The notes under the pieces: model-generated
The model's input: the letters and a program-made list of their open reading frames with translations, nothing else
Told to the model about the DNA's origin: nothing
Databases searched by the model: none
Translations under genes and position numbers: made by a program
Shown here: piece after piece, positions 1 to 9,717 of the stretch
Numbering within the stretch: the stretch's first letter is position 1
How the letters are laid out: each line of letters opens with the position of its first letter
DNA from: Actinomycetota bacterium
Lineage (GTDB): Bacteria; Actinomycetota; Thermoleophilia; UBA2241
Direction: 5' to 3'
Assembly (NCBI GenBank): GCA_003157715.1
Contig: PMKK01000151.1
Location: 1-29,658 of the forward strand
Length of the DNA stretch: 29,658 nucleotides

Positions 1-82
1 CTCTCTTGCGGAACGCGACACTAGGACGCCGCCAGCGTCGCCACCGTGCCGCTGGGACACGTCGCGGCCGACGTTGCTGTCT

Positions 83-928
83 TCAGCCCCGGCCAGAGAG
101 CAGGTCGGTCTTCAACTTGGCGAACTCCTCCGGCGTCACGACGCCACGATCCAGGAGATCGGCGAGTTTGTGGAGCCGATCGACCACATGGTCACCTGAG
201 GCACCGCCCTGGGATGAATCGGAGGGCTGGCCCTGTCGGAGCTTCGTAAAGACAGGCGACAAGGTTCGTCGCAGTACCTCTGGCGTCTGCTGGCCGTAGT
301 GCAGAAACAACTCCCCCGACGGAGTCTCGAGGTGAACCACGGTGTCGATGCTGGTGCTCGTCGTCATCGCGTTAAGCGCCGAAGCGGTGAGCATGCCCGC
401 TGCCGCGCCGGCGACGCTGAAGCCGCCACCGATGAACCCGCCGCCCTTGCGCATCGCGCCTGCGCCGCCAATCCGTACGCCCAGACCATCCCATTCGATC
501 CTCAGCGTCTGCCCGCGGCCACGGTAGTCCGCGCCGGTAGTCCCACGTACTACTTGTTGAACCAACACCGCATCGTCTCTGAAGACCAGATCCCAGGTGC
601 CCTCGGCGGGACGCTCGATGTCAAAGCCGGACCCCCCGATGAGTCGGCAGGCAGCGAGCACGGCCATTGAGCCATTGCGAGGATCCGCGGCGCGCCCAGC
701 GGCTTCGTCAAGCGCTTTGCGGGCGTAGTTCGCCAGGGCGTCGCACTCATCACGAACCCCGCCGCTCGTCTTCTCCCGCAGCCCCGACGCGAGGTCCAGA
801 AGGCTCTGTGCACCCTCAGGGTCGCCGCCCCCTCGAATGTCTCTTTCGACGGACCACAAGGTACTGACGGCAGCCTTGTACTTTCCCGCCTCGAATTGCT
901 GGCGTGCCTTGTCAAGCGTCGCTGACAT
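83..928 (-). CDS. SHOCT-domain protein of unknown function
   Basis: This 281-residue protein begins at the ATG at 928, which has a strong G-rich ribosome site (GGGGGG, about five bases upstream). An in-frame ATG at 943 has no such site. The first 70 residues are helical and TPR-like (QQFEAGKYKAAVSTLW). The middle holds a glycine-rich stretch (KGGGFIGGGFSVAGAAAGM) between beta-rich segments. The last 36 residues (RLHKLADLLDRGVVTPEEFAKL) match the SHOCT motif, a short C-terminal oligomerisation element found on many unrelated bacterial proteins. There is no signal peptide. The stop is TGA. It is transcribed away from the G1 peptidase gene, so the two share a 188-base divergent region. The SHOCT assignment is firm; no function can be assigned to the rest. 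Confidence 0.75.
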   Translation of the reverse strand: MSATLDKARQQFEAGKYKAAVSTLWSVERDIRGGGDPEGAQSLLDLASGLREKTSGGVRDECDALANYARKALDEAAGRAADPRNGSMAVLAACRLIGGSGFDIERPAEGTWDLVFRDDAVLVQQVVRGTTGADYRGRGQTLRIEWDGLGVRIGGAGAMRKGGGFIGGGFSVAGAAAGMLTASALNAMTTSTSIDTVVHLETPSGELFLHYGQQTPEVLRRTLSPVFTKLRQGQPSDSSQGGASGDHVVDRLHKLADLLDRGVVTPEEFAKLKTDLLSGRG

Positions 929-968
929 CGAACCCCCCGTCATGAATGCCGGCCCCGAGGTCATAGTT

Positions 969-974
969 ATTGTA
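969..974 (-). promoter_or_regulatory. Possible -10 element for the SHOCT gene
   Basis: On the minus strand this reads TACAAT, one mismatch from the TATAAT consensus, in an unusually AT-rich patch of a GC-rich window. It lies about 40 bases upstream of the ATG at 928. No good -35 hexamer is visible at 16-18 bases spacing (TCTTCG at best), so the assignment is tentative. Confidence 0.3.
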
Positions 975-1116
975 CTACCGCGACCGGACGGCGAAGATGT
1001 ACTCGTGTACCACGTCCGCCGCCCCGCCGCGAGAATCGTCGAGGAGGTGGGATGGGAGTGCCGGGACATCGCACCGCTGATAAGCTCCGCGCAGAAACCA
1101 TCGTGAGGCCCCGGCG

Positions 1117-2082
1117 ATGACAGAGGGCGTTGCCGCGGCGCCGTCGTCCTCAAGGTCGGGCGGGTGGCGCCGCCTGCTGCGGTACCTGGCGGCAGGGCTT
1201 GCCTGCTCCGCCGCCGCCGTCGCAGTTCTCTACGCCATCAGCCGCATCCTGGCTTTGCGCAGTGACTTCGACTGGTTCCATGCCGGATGCGGTCTTCTCG
1301 CCCTGATCGGCTCGCTCGCCACCATCGGCACAGCCCTCTGGAACCTCGCCGCCCTCGAGAGACGTCGCAGTGGCCGAGAAGGGGCCGCGCCGCGCCCCCT
1401 TCTCATCACCAGCTGCGCGGCATTCGCGGCCGTGCCGTTCGTCGTCGGGATTCTCGCATTTCTGTCGCCCGGCACGCGACCCGCCGATGCTCAGGCCTGG
1501 GCCGGATACCGGACGACCCGCGACGGCGTCACCTCGGTGTCGGCGAGCTGGGTCCAGCCAGCCATCCACCCTCGCGGCTCCCGGCCGAACGCGATGTCGG
1601 TCTGGATCGGCCTCGATGACGACGAAGGTCGCCTCGAGCAGATCGGCACCGAGGCCTTCTGTCAGCGCCACACCCCGGGGAGCTACGACGCGTGGTACGA
1701 GCTGTTCCCCGCGCCCGATGTGAAGACCGACCTCGCCGTCAGTCCGGGGGATACGCTCACCGCCTCGGTCGTGCGGCTCGACCGGGACCGCTTCCGGCTC
1801 GACCTGACGGACGAGACGAGCGGCCGGAGTTTCTCCACGGTGCAGCACGTTCGCGAGAACGGCGACACGTATGGGGCCATCGTCGTCGAGGAGTCGCCCT
1901 ACAGTGACACCGAGCTTCCCGGCTTCGCCCCGGTCCGGTTCACACGCTGCGCTCTCGACAGCCGGCCCATCGACGACTTCCGCCTCACCAGCTTCGACAT
2001 CCAGGCTGACGACGGGACGATGGAGACGACTAGGTCGTCGCTCGAGGGCGAAGGCACGAGTTTCACGGTGACGCGGCAGTGA
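1117..2082 (+). CDS. Membrane-anchored G1 (glutamic) peptidase
   Basis: This 321-residue protein has three likely transmembrane helices (about residues 20-46, 55-80 and 95-117) followed by an outward-facing G1-family (eqolisin) peptidase domain from residue 127. Visible family motifs are the start of the fold (WAGYRTTRDGVTSVSASWVQP), WIGLDDDEG, the catalytic-glutamine region LEQIGTEAF (Q175), YDAWYELFP (conserved E195, equivalent to Glu69 of scytalidoglutamic peptidase) and AIVVEES (E258, aligning with the catalytic Glu of the fungal enzyme). Both members of the Gln/Glu dyad are therefore present. Fungal G1 enzymes are secreted acid proteases that cut proteins; tethering by an N-terminal multi-helix anchor differs from that layout. 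A GAGG ribosome site lies about 11 bases before the ATG. The stop is TGA. The alignment is from memory of the family, but the motif order is convincing. Confidence 0.8.
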   Translation: MTEGVAAAPSSSRSGGWRRLLRYLAAGLACSAAAVAVLYAISRILALRSDFDWFHAGCGLLALIGSLATIGTALWNLAALERRRSGREGAAPRPLLITSCAAFAAVPFVVGILAFLSPGTRPADAQAWAGYRTTRDGVTSVSASWVQPAIHPRGSRPNAMSVWIGLDDDEGRLEQIGTEAFCQRHTPGSYDAWYELFPAPDVKTDLAVSPGDTLTASVVRLDRDRFRLDLTDETSGRSFSTVQHVRENGDTYGAIVVEESPYSDTELPGFAPVRFTRCALDSRPIDDFRLTSFDIQADDGTMETTRSSLEGEGTSFTVTRQ

Positions 2083-2209
2083 CCGTAGCCGAGCGCGCCG
2101 CGCCTCCATCGGCAGGGTTGTGCACGCGGACCGGCTGAGCCGAGCGCCCAGCCAGCGCGACGGCCATCGGGACGATGACACTGGGGGAGCCGCGCGGCAA
2201 CCCTCTCGC

Positions 2210-2542
2210 CTACTTCTCCGGTCGCGTCACCGCATCGATCGTGGCGACCGTGAGGGATGCGATGCACACCGCCCAGGTGATGGCGAGTACGAGGTCGATT
2301 CGCCCGCCCGTGCCCCAGACCAAGCCGCAGCCAAAGCAGGCGCCGGCCGTCCACTTCGGCCCGCTCCAGCGGCCCCAAGGCATCGCCAGCATGATTGCCA
2401 AGGCCGGGACGATACAGGCGGCGCCGTAAACCCACCCCCACTCAGCAAACACCCAAGCAGACACGATGGCGCATGCGGCCGAGGCGACGGTGACGCAGAC
2501 CGCCCAAGGGGAGCGTCCCAAGCGCGCGAGCGAGGTCCACAT
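2210..2542 (-). CDS. Small multi-pass membrane protein, unknown
   Basis: This 110-residue protein starts at the ATG at 2542, preceded by GGAGGA nine bases upstream; the open frame runs further upstream but without a comparable site. It contains three or four hydrophobic helices (from WAVCVTVASAACAIVSAW to ITWAVCIASLTVATI) separated by short loops rich in Gly and Trp, and ends in a charged tail (TRPEK). It lies 76 bases behind the larger membrane-protein gene on the same strand and probably shares its transcript. The stop is TAG. I recognise no family. Confidence 0.6.
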   Translation of the reverse strand: MWTSLARLGRSPWAVCVTVASAACAIVSAWVFAEWGWVYGAACIVPALAIMLAMPWGRWSGPKWTAGACFGCGLVWGTGGRIDLVLAITWAVCIASLTVATIDAVTRPEK

Positions 2543-2618
2543 CAAACCCGTCCTCCGTGTAAGGGCTTCCCCGCGAAACGCCAGGCGATTGAAGCCGCCG
2601 TTGTTCTCGCTCAGGGCG

Positions 2619-3602
2619 CTACTCTGCGCTACTCGCAACGGCGTGTTGCTCGGCCGTCCCCAGTACCGCCTCAACCTGCTCCCGCCGACCCCGCGCGAGC
2701 AAGTACATCACGGTGATCAGCGCGGCGCTGAGGGGCTGCGCGACGACGCCGCTCAGAACTTGAAGAGAGACGCCGCCCAGGATGCTGTGAGTACCAAAGT
2801 GGAGCGTCAGGGCGACGTCTGCCAGCAAGATCGGCGCAAGGCAGAGCATAAGGAGCAGCTGGTAGCCGAGGACTCGCCAGAAGCCGGCGTGTCGAAACAC
2901 AAGCAACCAGCTCGCGCCAAGAGCAGAGAAGCCGTCGCGGCGTTCGTCGACGATCCACTGGCTGTAGAAAGCAAAGCCTGTGAGAAAGAGCACGGACACG
3001 ATGAACGACCCGAGACTGCCGAGTCCGAACAGCACCGGCGAGACGTGCTCGACGACCGACGCCCCGCGGTCGAGGACGATTTCAAGCAGGTAGACCATGG
3101 TGACCCACCCCCAGAACGGCAGCCCGCAGCCGAGATCGCGCAGACTGACGGGCCGGCGGTCCCCGACGTGGCCGACAAGCATTGCCACGATGGTGGCCGT
3201 GGCCCAGCCGTAGGCCGCGATGCTTATCAGGCCGGTGACGATGACCGGGGCTGACAGGCGGACATGCGGAGGCTGGCTGGAAACGGCCACAAGCAGGGCG
3301 CCCGAGAAGGAGTGGCTGGAGTGAATACCCTCGGTCAGCAACGCGGTCAGCAGGCCGGCTGCCGTCGCCAGAAGACCCACGACGAGCAGCGGCAGCAGGT
3401 TTGCCCGCCAGATGCGGAACGTGAACCGAAACAGGCCGGCGAAGATGCCGCCATCCCCGGTACCGCGGCCGCGGGCGAGCCCCGGGGTTTCAGCCACGCG
3501 ATTCGCGACACGAGGGTCGCCGGCGGGCCTGAGTGCCCTGATCAGCCGCTCCGCCGGACCTTGATCTTCGCGAGCGAAGGAGTCGCCGTCCTCGTCGCTC
3601 AT
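2619..3602 (-). CDS. Six-helix membrane protein, unknown function
   Basis: I chose the ATG at 3602 (327 residues) because GGGAG sits five bases upstream. An in-frame ATG at 3668 would add 22 residues but has no ribosome site. A hydrophilic N-terminus of about 60 residues (acidic, then Arg-rich) precedes six predicted transmembrane segments, including ANLLPLLVVGLLATAAGL, VIVTGLISIAAYGWATATIV, SFIVSVLFLTGFAFY, YQLLLMLCLAPILLADVAL and AALITVMYLLARG. The pattern of a cytosolic tail followed by six helices resembles uncharacterised DUF membrane families of Gram-positive bacteria, but I can see no catalytic motif. It lies 138 bases downstream of dppF on the same strand and 76 bases upstream of the small membrane gene. 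The stop is TAG. Confidence 0.65.
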   Translation of the reverse strand: MSDEDGDSFAREDQGPAERLIRALRPAGDPRVANRVAETPGLARGRGTGDGGIFAGLFRFTFRIWRANLLPLLVVGLLATAAGLLTALLTEGIHSSHSFSGALLVAVSSQPPHVRLSAPVIVTGLISIAAYGWATATIVAMLVGHVGDRRPVSLRDLGCGLPFWGWVTMVYLLEIVLDRGASVVEHVSPVLFGLGSLGSFIVSVLFLTGFAFYSQWIVDERRDGFSALGASWLLVFRHAGFWRVLGYQLLLMLCLAPILLADVALTLHFGTHSILGGVSLQVLSGVVAQPLSAALITVMYLLARGRREQVEAVLGTAEQHAVASSAE

Positions 3603-3681
3603 CGACTCTCCCGTGGAAGCGGTTTCCGCATCGTTCTCGAACGATATACCGTCGCCATTACCAGGCATAGGTGTGGAAGAC

Positions 3682-3702
3682 CGTAGGGCAAGAAAACCTA
3701 CG
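3682..3702 (-). other. Short stem-loop between dppF and the membrane gene
   Basis: CGTAGG and CCTACG form a six-base stem around a nine-base T-rich loop. It lies in the 138-base gap after dppF. There is no U-run after the stem, so it is at best a weak terminator or processing site. Confidence 0.25.
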
Positions 3703-3740
3703 CCCCGGACATCTCGCGCTCGCCTCCGGCCGCGAGAGCC

Positions 3741-4783
3741 TTACTCGACTCCCGCGGCGACAGCCCCGCCGGCGAGCTCCCCCGTCGGCCTGCCCTGCTT
3801 GTCGAAGCAGGCGGCCGGCGGCAGATGGCAGGCGCGGCTCGTGCCGCCCTCGACGGCCCGATGCTGCGGAGCCTCCGTCTTGCAGACCTCCATGCAGAAC
3901 GGACAGCGCGGATGAAACCGGCACCCGGCGGGCGGATCGACAGCGCTCGGGACGTCGCCTTCGAGAGCGGCAAGGCTGCTGCGCACCGTCGGGTCGGGCG
4001 ACGGCACGCTGGCCAGCAGCGCCGCGGTGTAGGGGTGCCGGGGGCGGCCGAAGACCTCGTCGGCCGGGCCGTGCTCGACGAGCTGGCCAAGGTACATGAC
4101 GGCCACCTCGTCGGCCACTGACTCGACCACGGCGAGGTCGTGGGCGATCAGAAGGTAGGCCAAGCCAAGCCGCTCCTTGAGCTCCTGCAGCAAGACGAGG
4201 ATGCGCGCCTGCACCGACACGTCGAGCGCCGACGTCGGCTCGTCTAAGACGATGAGCTGAGGATCGAGAGCCAGGGCGCGCGCGATGGCGATGCGCTGGC
4301 ATTGACCGCCGCTGAACTCGTGGGGCCGACGCCACAGGTGCTGGCTGCCGAGCCCGACCATCTCGAGCAGCGCCGCCACGCGCCGTCCGAGGTCGGCGGT
4401 GGCGGTGTGACCCTGGGCGCGCAGCGGCTCGGCGATCAGGTCGTGCACCGTCATACGCGGGTCGAGCGACGAGTAAGGGTCCTGAAAGACGACCTGGATG
4501 CGGCGCCGCAGCTCGCGGCTCGCGCGGCCCGAGAGCGCGGCCCAGTCCTTGCCGTCGAAGATGACCTTGCCGGCGGTCGCCTTGGTGAGCTGCATGACGG
4601 TCTCCGCCACGGTCGTCTTGCCCGACCCTGACTCGCCCACGAGCGCCAGGGTGGCGCCGGGAGCGATCGTGAAGCTGACGCCGTCGACGGCGTGCACGAC
4701 CTCGGTCGACTTGCGCGTGATGCCGCGGCGCACCTTGAAGTGCACGGTGAGGTCCTGTACGGCCAGCAGGGGCGCGGTCGCGC

Positions 4784-4787
<4 letters not shown>
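3741..4787 (-). CDS. dppF: Dipeptide/oligopeptide ABC transporter ATPase DppF
   Basis: This 348-residue ATPase is the second of the two nucleotide-binding subunits that power di- or oligopeptide import at the inner face of the membrane. Walker A is GESGSGKTT (51-59), the Q-loop glutamine is Q102, the signature is FSGGQ (158-162, followed by an unusual Cys where Arg is typical), Walker B is LIVLDE (178-183) and the switch histidine is H216. The C-terminal oligopeptide-type extension (PPAGCRFHPRCPFCMEVC) holds the four-cysteine motif typical of this subfamily. The start is a GTG at 4787 whose bases overlap the TGA of dppD (GTGA), with GGGGGTGG upstream, indicating translational coupling. The stop is TAA. 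It is the last gene of the dpp operon. The exact substrate (dipeptides, longer peptides or other small solutes) cannot be read from sequence. Confidence 0.93.
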
Positions 4788-5778
<991 letters not shown>

Positions 5779-5779
<1 letters not shown>

Positions 5780-6786
5780 CAGCGCTTCATCCGGGGGTCG
5801 AGCACGTCGCGCAGGCCGTCGCCCACGAAGTTGAAGGCGAGCACCAGGGCGAAGATGGCAAGACCGGGGAAGGTGCCGATCCACCACTGCTGCAGAATGT
5901 AGTCGCGGCCGCTGGAGATCATGAGGCCCCAGTCGGGCGTCGGCGGCTTGGCCCCCAGGCCCAGAAAGCTCATCGCCGCGACCGCGAGGATGACGGTGCC
6001 GACGTCGACGGTCATCTGCACGATCACAGGGCCGAAGGCGTGCGGCAGGATGTGGCGCCAGATGATGCGCGGGTTGCGCACACCCATCGTGCGGGCCACC
6101 TTGACGAAGGGCCGCTGGCGCAGCGAGACGGCCATGCCGCGCACCAGACGCGTGTACCACGGCCACCAGGTGACGACGATGGCGATGCCGACGTTGCGCA
6201 GGCTGGGCCCCAGGAAGGCCACCAGGGCCATGGTGAGGATCAGGCTGGGAAAGGCCAGAAAGACATCGGTGACGCGCATGATCACCTCGTCGACCATGCC
6301 TCCGTAGTAGCCGGCGATCCCACCCAGCGGGATGCCGATGAGCAGCACCCCGATCATCGTCACCAAAGGCATGATGAGGGCGATGCGGGAGCCGAAGACC
6401 ACGCGGCTCAGAACGTCGCGCCCGAGCTCGTCGGTGCCGAACAGGTGGTGAGCGCTGGGAGCCTGCAGGCGAACCGCCACGTCGGCGTCGCCGCGGCCCT
6501 GCGCGGGGTAGGGCGAGACGACCGGCGCGGCGACGGCGAGCACGACGATGAAGACGATCCACGCCAGGCTGAGCACGGCCAGCTTGTCGCGGGCGAAGAC
6601 CCGTACGTCGTGCTTCCACTCGCCGATCGACGCTGCGTGGCGCACGCGCCAGTCGCCGAACAGACCTGAGGGCGAGCCCGGAGCCGGAGCCGAGCCGGAG
6701 CCCGGGGTCGAGCCCGAGCCCGGAGCCGAGCCAGGAGCCGAGCCCGGGGCCGGAGCCGAGCCTGAGACTGGGGCAGTGGCGCTCAT
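5779..6786 (-). CDS. dppC: Dipeptide/oligopeptide ABC permease DppC, with repeat-rich tail
   Basis: This 335-residue inner-membrane permease subunit pairs with DppB. Six helices are visible, with the family's N-terminal hallmark HLFGTDELGRDVLSRV and the coupling (EAA) loop around ARTMGVRNPRIIWRHILP. It ends in FVGDGLRDVLDPRMKR, typical of DppC. The ATG at 6786 is preceded by GGAGGGG, and that ribosome site contains the TAG of dppB. The oddity is the first 41 residues, a low-complexity Ala-Pro-Gly-Ser tract made of short repeats (GSAPAPGSAPG-like) before the usual N-terminus; standard DppC proteins start near the first helix. The tail lies on the cytoplasmic side and its role is unknown. The stop is TGA. 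Confidence 0.92.
6670..6768 (-). repeat. Short-unit low-complexity repeat inside dppC
   Basis: Degenerate copies of a GGAGCCGAGCC-like unit are strung together and encode the Ala-Pro-Gly-Ser tail of DppC. Units vary in length by multiples of three, so the frame is kept. The pattern fits replication-slippage expansion. Confidence 0.7.
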
Positions 6787-6797
6787 CGCTTCCCCTC

Positions 6798-7820
6798 CTA
6801 GCTCAGCACGATGCGCGGGTCGAGCCACGCGATCAGCAGGTCGACGATCAGATTCACGACGACGTAGACGCCGGCGATGAACAGGGTGACGCCCATGATC
6901 GCCGGGTAGTCGAGACTCAGGATCGAATTCAGGGCGTACGAACCGAGCCCCGGCCAGGCGAAGATGAGCTCGATGAAGAACGCCCCGATGATGGAGTAGG
7001 CGAACATCAAGCCGAGCACCGTGAACACCGGCGCGAGCGAGTTCTTGAGCGCGTAGCGGTAGATGATCACGCGCTTCGGCACGCCCATCGCCTCGGCCAT
7101 GCGCACGTAGTCCTGGCCGAGCGACTCGAGCATCGTCGAGCGGGTCATGCGCATGAGCACCCCGGCCGGATAGGCGGCCAGCGCGAGCACCGGCAGGATG
7201 AAGTGCACGAAGCTGTCCCAGAAGGCCGTGAAGTTGCCGGTCAGCAGCGAGTCGAGGAGCGGCATCCCGGTGATGTGGGTGATCGGGTGGCTGAGCTGCG
7301 TGGTGATGCCCATCGCCCCGGCCACGGGCAGCACGTGCAGCACCCGAAAGAAGACGATCTGCAGCATCATGGCCAGCCAGAACGACGGCATCGACACGCC
7401 GCCGACGGCGAACAGGCGCATGGCGAAGTCGACGACGCCGCCCTTGAGGTGGGCCGCGAAGGCGCCCAGGGCGATACCCGCGACCGTGGCCAGCAGCATG
7501 GCGCCGGCGACCAGCTGCAGCGACAGCGGCAGGAAGGTCCGGATGTCGCCGAGAACGGGCCTGTGCGTGCGCAGCGAGGTGCCCCAGTCGCCGCGCACCA
7601 GGTCGCGCATGTAGGCGAGGTACTGCACGTAGAGCGGCTGGTTCATGTGCAGGATCCTGCGGGCCGCCGCGATCGCCGGGCCACGAGCCTGCGGCCCGGC
7701 ATAAAGGGCCGCCGGGTCGGCCGGCACGACGCGGGCCAGCACGAAGGTGATGATCGAGATGCCGATCAGCACGAAGACCAGCAGCCAGACTCGCCGAAGA
7801 AGGTAGGCGCGGACGGTCAC
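6798..7820 (-). CDS. dppB: Dipeptide/oligopeptide ABC permease DppB
   Basis: This 340-residue permease has six helices and the family hallmarks: the N-terminal helix YLLRRVWLLVFVLIGISI, the large periplasmic loop carrying YVQYLAYMRDLVRGDWGTSL, the EAA coupling loop around AEAMGVPKRVIIYRYALKNS, and the C-terminal LIVDLLIAWLDPRI. It starts at a GTG (7820) with GAGGGAG about 12 bases upstream. It follows dppA after a 145-base gap holding a strong hairpin. Its TAG stop (6798-6800) is built into the ribosome site of dppC; if the UAG were read as an amino acid, the chain would gain only five residues before a TGA. Confidence 0.93.
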   Translation of the reverse strand: MTVRAYLLRRVWLLVFVLIGISIITFVLARVVPADPAALYAGPQARGPAIAAARRILHMNQPLYVQYLAYMRDLVRGDWGTSLRTHRPVLGDIRTFLPLSLQLVAGAMLLATVAGIALGAFAAHLKGGVVDFAMRLFAVGGVSMPSFWLAMMLQIVFFRVLHVLPVAGAMGITTQLSHPITHITGMPLLDSLLTGNFTAFWDSFVHFILPVLALAAYPAGVLMRMTRSTMLESLGQDYVRMAEAMGVPKRVIIYRYALKNSLAPVFTVLGLMFAYSIIGAFFIELIFAWPGLGSYALNSILSLDYPAIMGVTLFIAGVYVVVNLIVDLLIAWLDPRIVLS

Positions 7821-7911
7821 GGTAGTGGTACTCCCTCACTCATGCCGGGGACGGGTCACTGCGGTGGATGGGCGCGAACGTGGGACGTGCGTGACGCGGG
7901 CGGTGTCGGCG

Positions 7912-7950
7912 GCCGGCTGGGACGACCGCTTGCGGTCGTTCCCAGCCGGC
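7912..7950 (-). other. Large hairpin between dppA and dppB
   Basis: GCCGGCTGGGACGACCGC (7912-7929) pairs with the segment at 7932-7950 across 18 base pairs with a single bulged T and a minimal loop. No U-run follows on the minus strand, so it is not a classic terminator. In peptide-transporter operons such a structure after the binding-protein gene usually protects or trims the mRNA, so that the binding protein is made in excess over the permeases. Confidence 0.7.
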
Positions 7951-7965
7951 TCGCCGTGGTGGTGA

Positions 7966-9600
7966 CTACAGCGTGATGTAGTAGACGCGGATGACGTTCG
8001 GGTAGGGCTGTGAGATCGCGTCGGGGCCGATCTTGAGCTTGCTGTTGGCGGCGTAGACCGCCTTCAGGTCCCACAGGTAGATGATCGGGACCTGATCGTG
8101 GATCATCACCTGAGCCTGGTCGTAGAGCTGCTTGGCCTTCGTGCGATCGGTGGCCTCGGTCGTCCAGGCCGTGTCGATCAGCTTGTCGTAGCCCTTGTTG
8201 TACCAGTAGGCCAGGTTGAAGATCGGCGTCGGTTCGGAGTGCAGCTCCTCCGTGAGGCTGTCCTTGCCGTGCGAGTAAGCGGGCCACCAGGTGATCGAGA
8301 GCGCGTCCTGGCGGGCGGCCAGCGGGCCCTTGGCCTTCTGCCACGCCTGAGCCCAGAGCATGGGCTGCAGATTGAGGGTCACGCCGAGCTTCGCCCAGGA
8401 TTCCTTGAGCAGGGTCGCCATGGTCGTGTCGGCGGGGTTCTCCTCTGTCGGATAGGTCATGAGCAGCTTGAAACCGCCGTTGGGGTAGCCCGCCTGCGCC
8501 ATGAGCTGCTTGGCCTTGGCGATGTCGTAGGTGTAGGGCTGCACGCTGTCGTCGCGCGGCCACAGCCCTGTGGGCATGGGGCCGTTGGATTGCGTGCCGA
8601 GGTTGTTGATGGCGGCGGCGATGATGTCGCTGTACGGCGTCGCGTAGGCAAGCGCCTGCCGCACGAGCGGGTTGTTGAGCGGCTTGTGCTGGGTGTTCAG
8701 GTAGAGGATCTCAGAGACGAGCGAGGGCACGACGTAGACGTGGATGCCCGATTCGGCCTGCATCGCCTTGACCGAGTCGCGACCCACCGATTCCTGCAGG
8801 TCGACGGCGCCCGACTCGAGCATCTGGCGCTGCGTGCTCGCGTCCTGGGCGACCTGAAAGACGACCTTGCGGAACTGGTTGTTCTTGAAGCCGCCCCAGT
8901 AGGCCGGGTAGCGGGTGATGACCGTCTCCTGGTTGGGAGCGTACGACTGCAGCGTGTAGGGGCCGGTGCCGTCTTCGCGGCCCTTGTCCCACCAGGCCTG
9001 CGTCTTGCCGGCGGTCTTCGGGCTGAAGATCCAGGCGGCATACTCCGACGAGACCAGCGGTTCCAGGGGGATCGGCTGGTCGAGGATGAGCTGCACCGTG
9101 TAGGGATCGACGACCTTGACCTGCTTGAGATCGGACCAGATGTAGGCCAGGCCGAGGCCGAGCTTCTTGGTCGCGTCGTACGAGTACTTGACGGCCCGCG
9201 CGTTAAAGGCGGTGCCGTCGTGAAAGGTCACGCCGTGGCGCAGGTGGAAGGTCCACACCTTGCCACCCTGCGAGGTCTCCCACGAGGTCGCCAGAGCGGG
9301 TGAGTACGGTTCGGCGCTGCCGGGCGGGTTCGCCCAGATGAGCGGCTCGTAGAAGTTCGCCAGGATGCGCGACTCGGACGACGAGCTCGCCCGCGGGTCC
9401 CACGTCGTGATGGCGCCCGTGTCGGCGACCTTCAGTACGTTCGCCGTCGGCACCGCGCCGCCCGAGCTCGAACTGCTCGAGCTCGAACCGGAGCTGCCGC
9501 AAGCGGCAAGGCCGAGCACTATGCCGATCACCGCGAGGCTCAGTACCAGGTACCGCGCCCGCGTTCCCCAATGGAGTGGCGCTTGCCAGTGTCTGCCCAT
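7966..9600 (-). CDS. dppA: Peptide-binding lipoprotein DppA (SBP family 5)
   Basis: This 544-residue extracytoplasmic solute-binding protein captures substrate for DppBCDF. The ATG at 9600 has GAGGGGAG just upstream. A lipoprotein signal ends at the lipobox LAAC (lipidated C34) and is followed by a Ser/Gly linker with long serine runs. Family 5 signatures include the N-terminal LKVADTGAITTWDPR region, PALATSWETSQGGKVWTFHLRHGVTFHDGTAF, the DGTGPYTLQSY segment and VRQALAYATPYSDII. Length and layout are normal for the family. The stop is TAG. It is the first gene of the operon and is transcribed away from the NylB-like hydrolase gene across a 242-base divergent region. Family 5 members also bind nickel, oligosaccharides or opines, so the ligand is not certain. 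Confidence 0.92.
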   Translation of the reverse strand: MGRHWQAPLHWGTRARYLVLSLAVIGIVLGLAACGSSGSSSSSSSSGGAVPTANVLKVADTGAITTWDPRASSSSESRILANFYEPLIWANPPGSAEPYSPALATSWETSQGGKVWTFHLRHGVTFHDGTAFNARAVKYSYDATKKLGLGLAYIWSDLKQVKVVDPYTVQLILDQPIPLEPLVSSEYAAWIFSPKTAGKTQAWWDKGREDGTGPYTLQSYAPNQETVITRYPAYWGGFKNNQFRKVVFQVAQDASTQRQMLESGAVDLQESVGRDSVKAMQAESGIHVYVVPSLVSEILYLNTQHKPLNNPLVRQALAYATPYSDIIAAAINNLGTQSNGPMPTGLWPRDDSVQPYTYDIAKAKQLMAQAGYPNGGFKLLMTYPTEENPADTTMATLLKESWAKLGVTLNLQPMLWAQAWQKAKGPLAARQDALSITWWPAYSHGKDSLTEELHSEPTPIFNLAYWYNKGYDKLIDTAWTTEATDRTKAKQLYDQAQVMIHDQVPIIYLWDLKAVYAANSKLKIGPDAISQPYPNVIRVYYITL

Positions 9601-9701
9601 GGTCTCCCCTCTTTGCCGGTACGCGAGATGAGACACCCAGCCTCACCCCCGCCAGAATAGAGCCGGTGTCTATGGGCGTCACTCACCCATCCGGGGGATT
9701 C

Positions 9702-9717
9702 TTGACGCGCCGGTCAA
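9702..9717. promoter_or_regulatory. Inverted repeat TTGAC-N6-GTCAA in the divergent dppA/hydrolase region
   Basis: The 16-base site reads TTGACGCGCCGGTCAA, with five-base palindromic arms. It lies between the starts of dppA (9600) and the NylB-like hydrolase (9843). Each arm could also serve as a -35 element (TTGACG rightward, TTGACC leftward). No matching -10 hexamer is clear in either direction. It could be an operator shared by both transcripts. This is inference from position and symmetry only. Confidence 0.3.
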
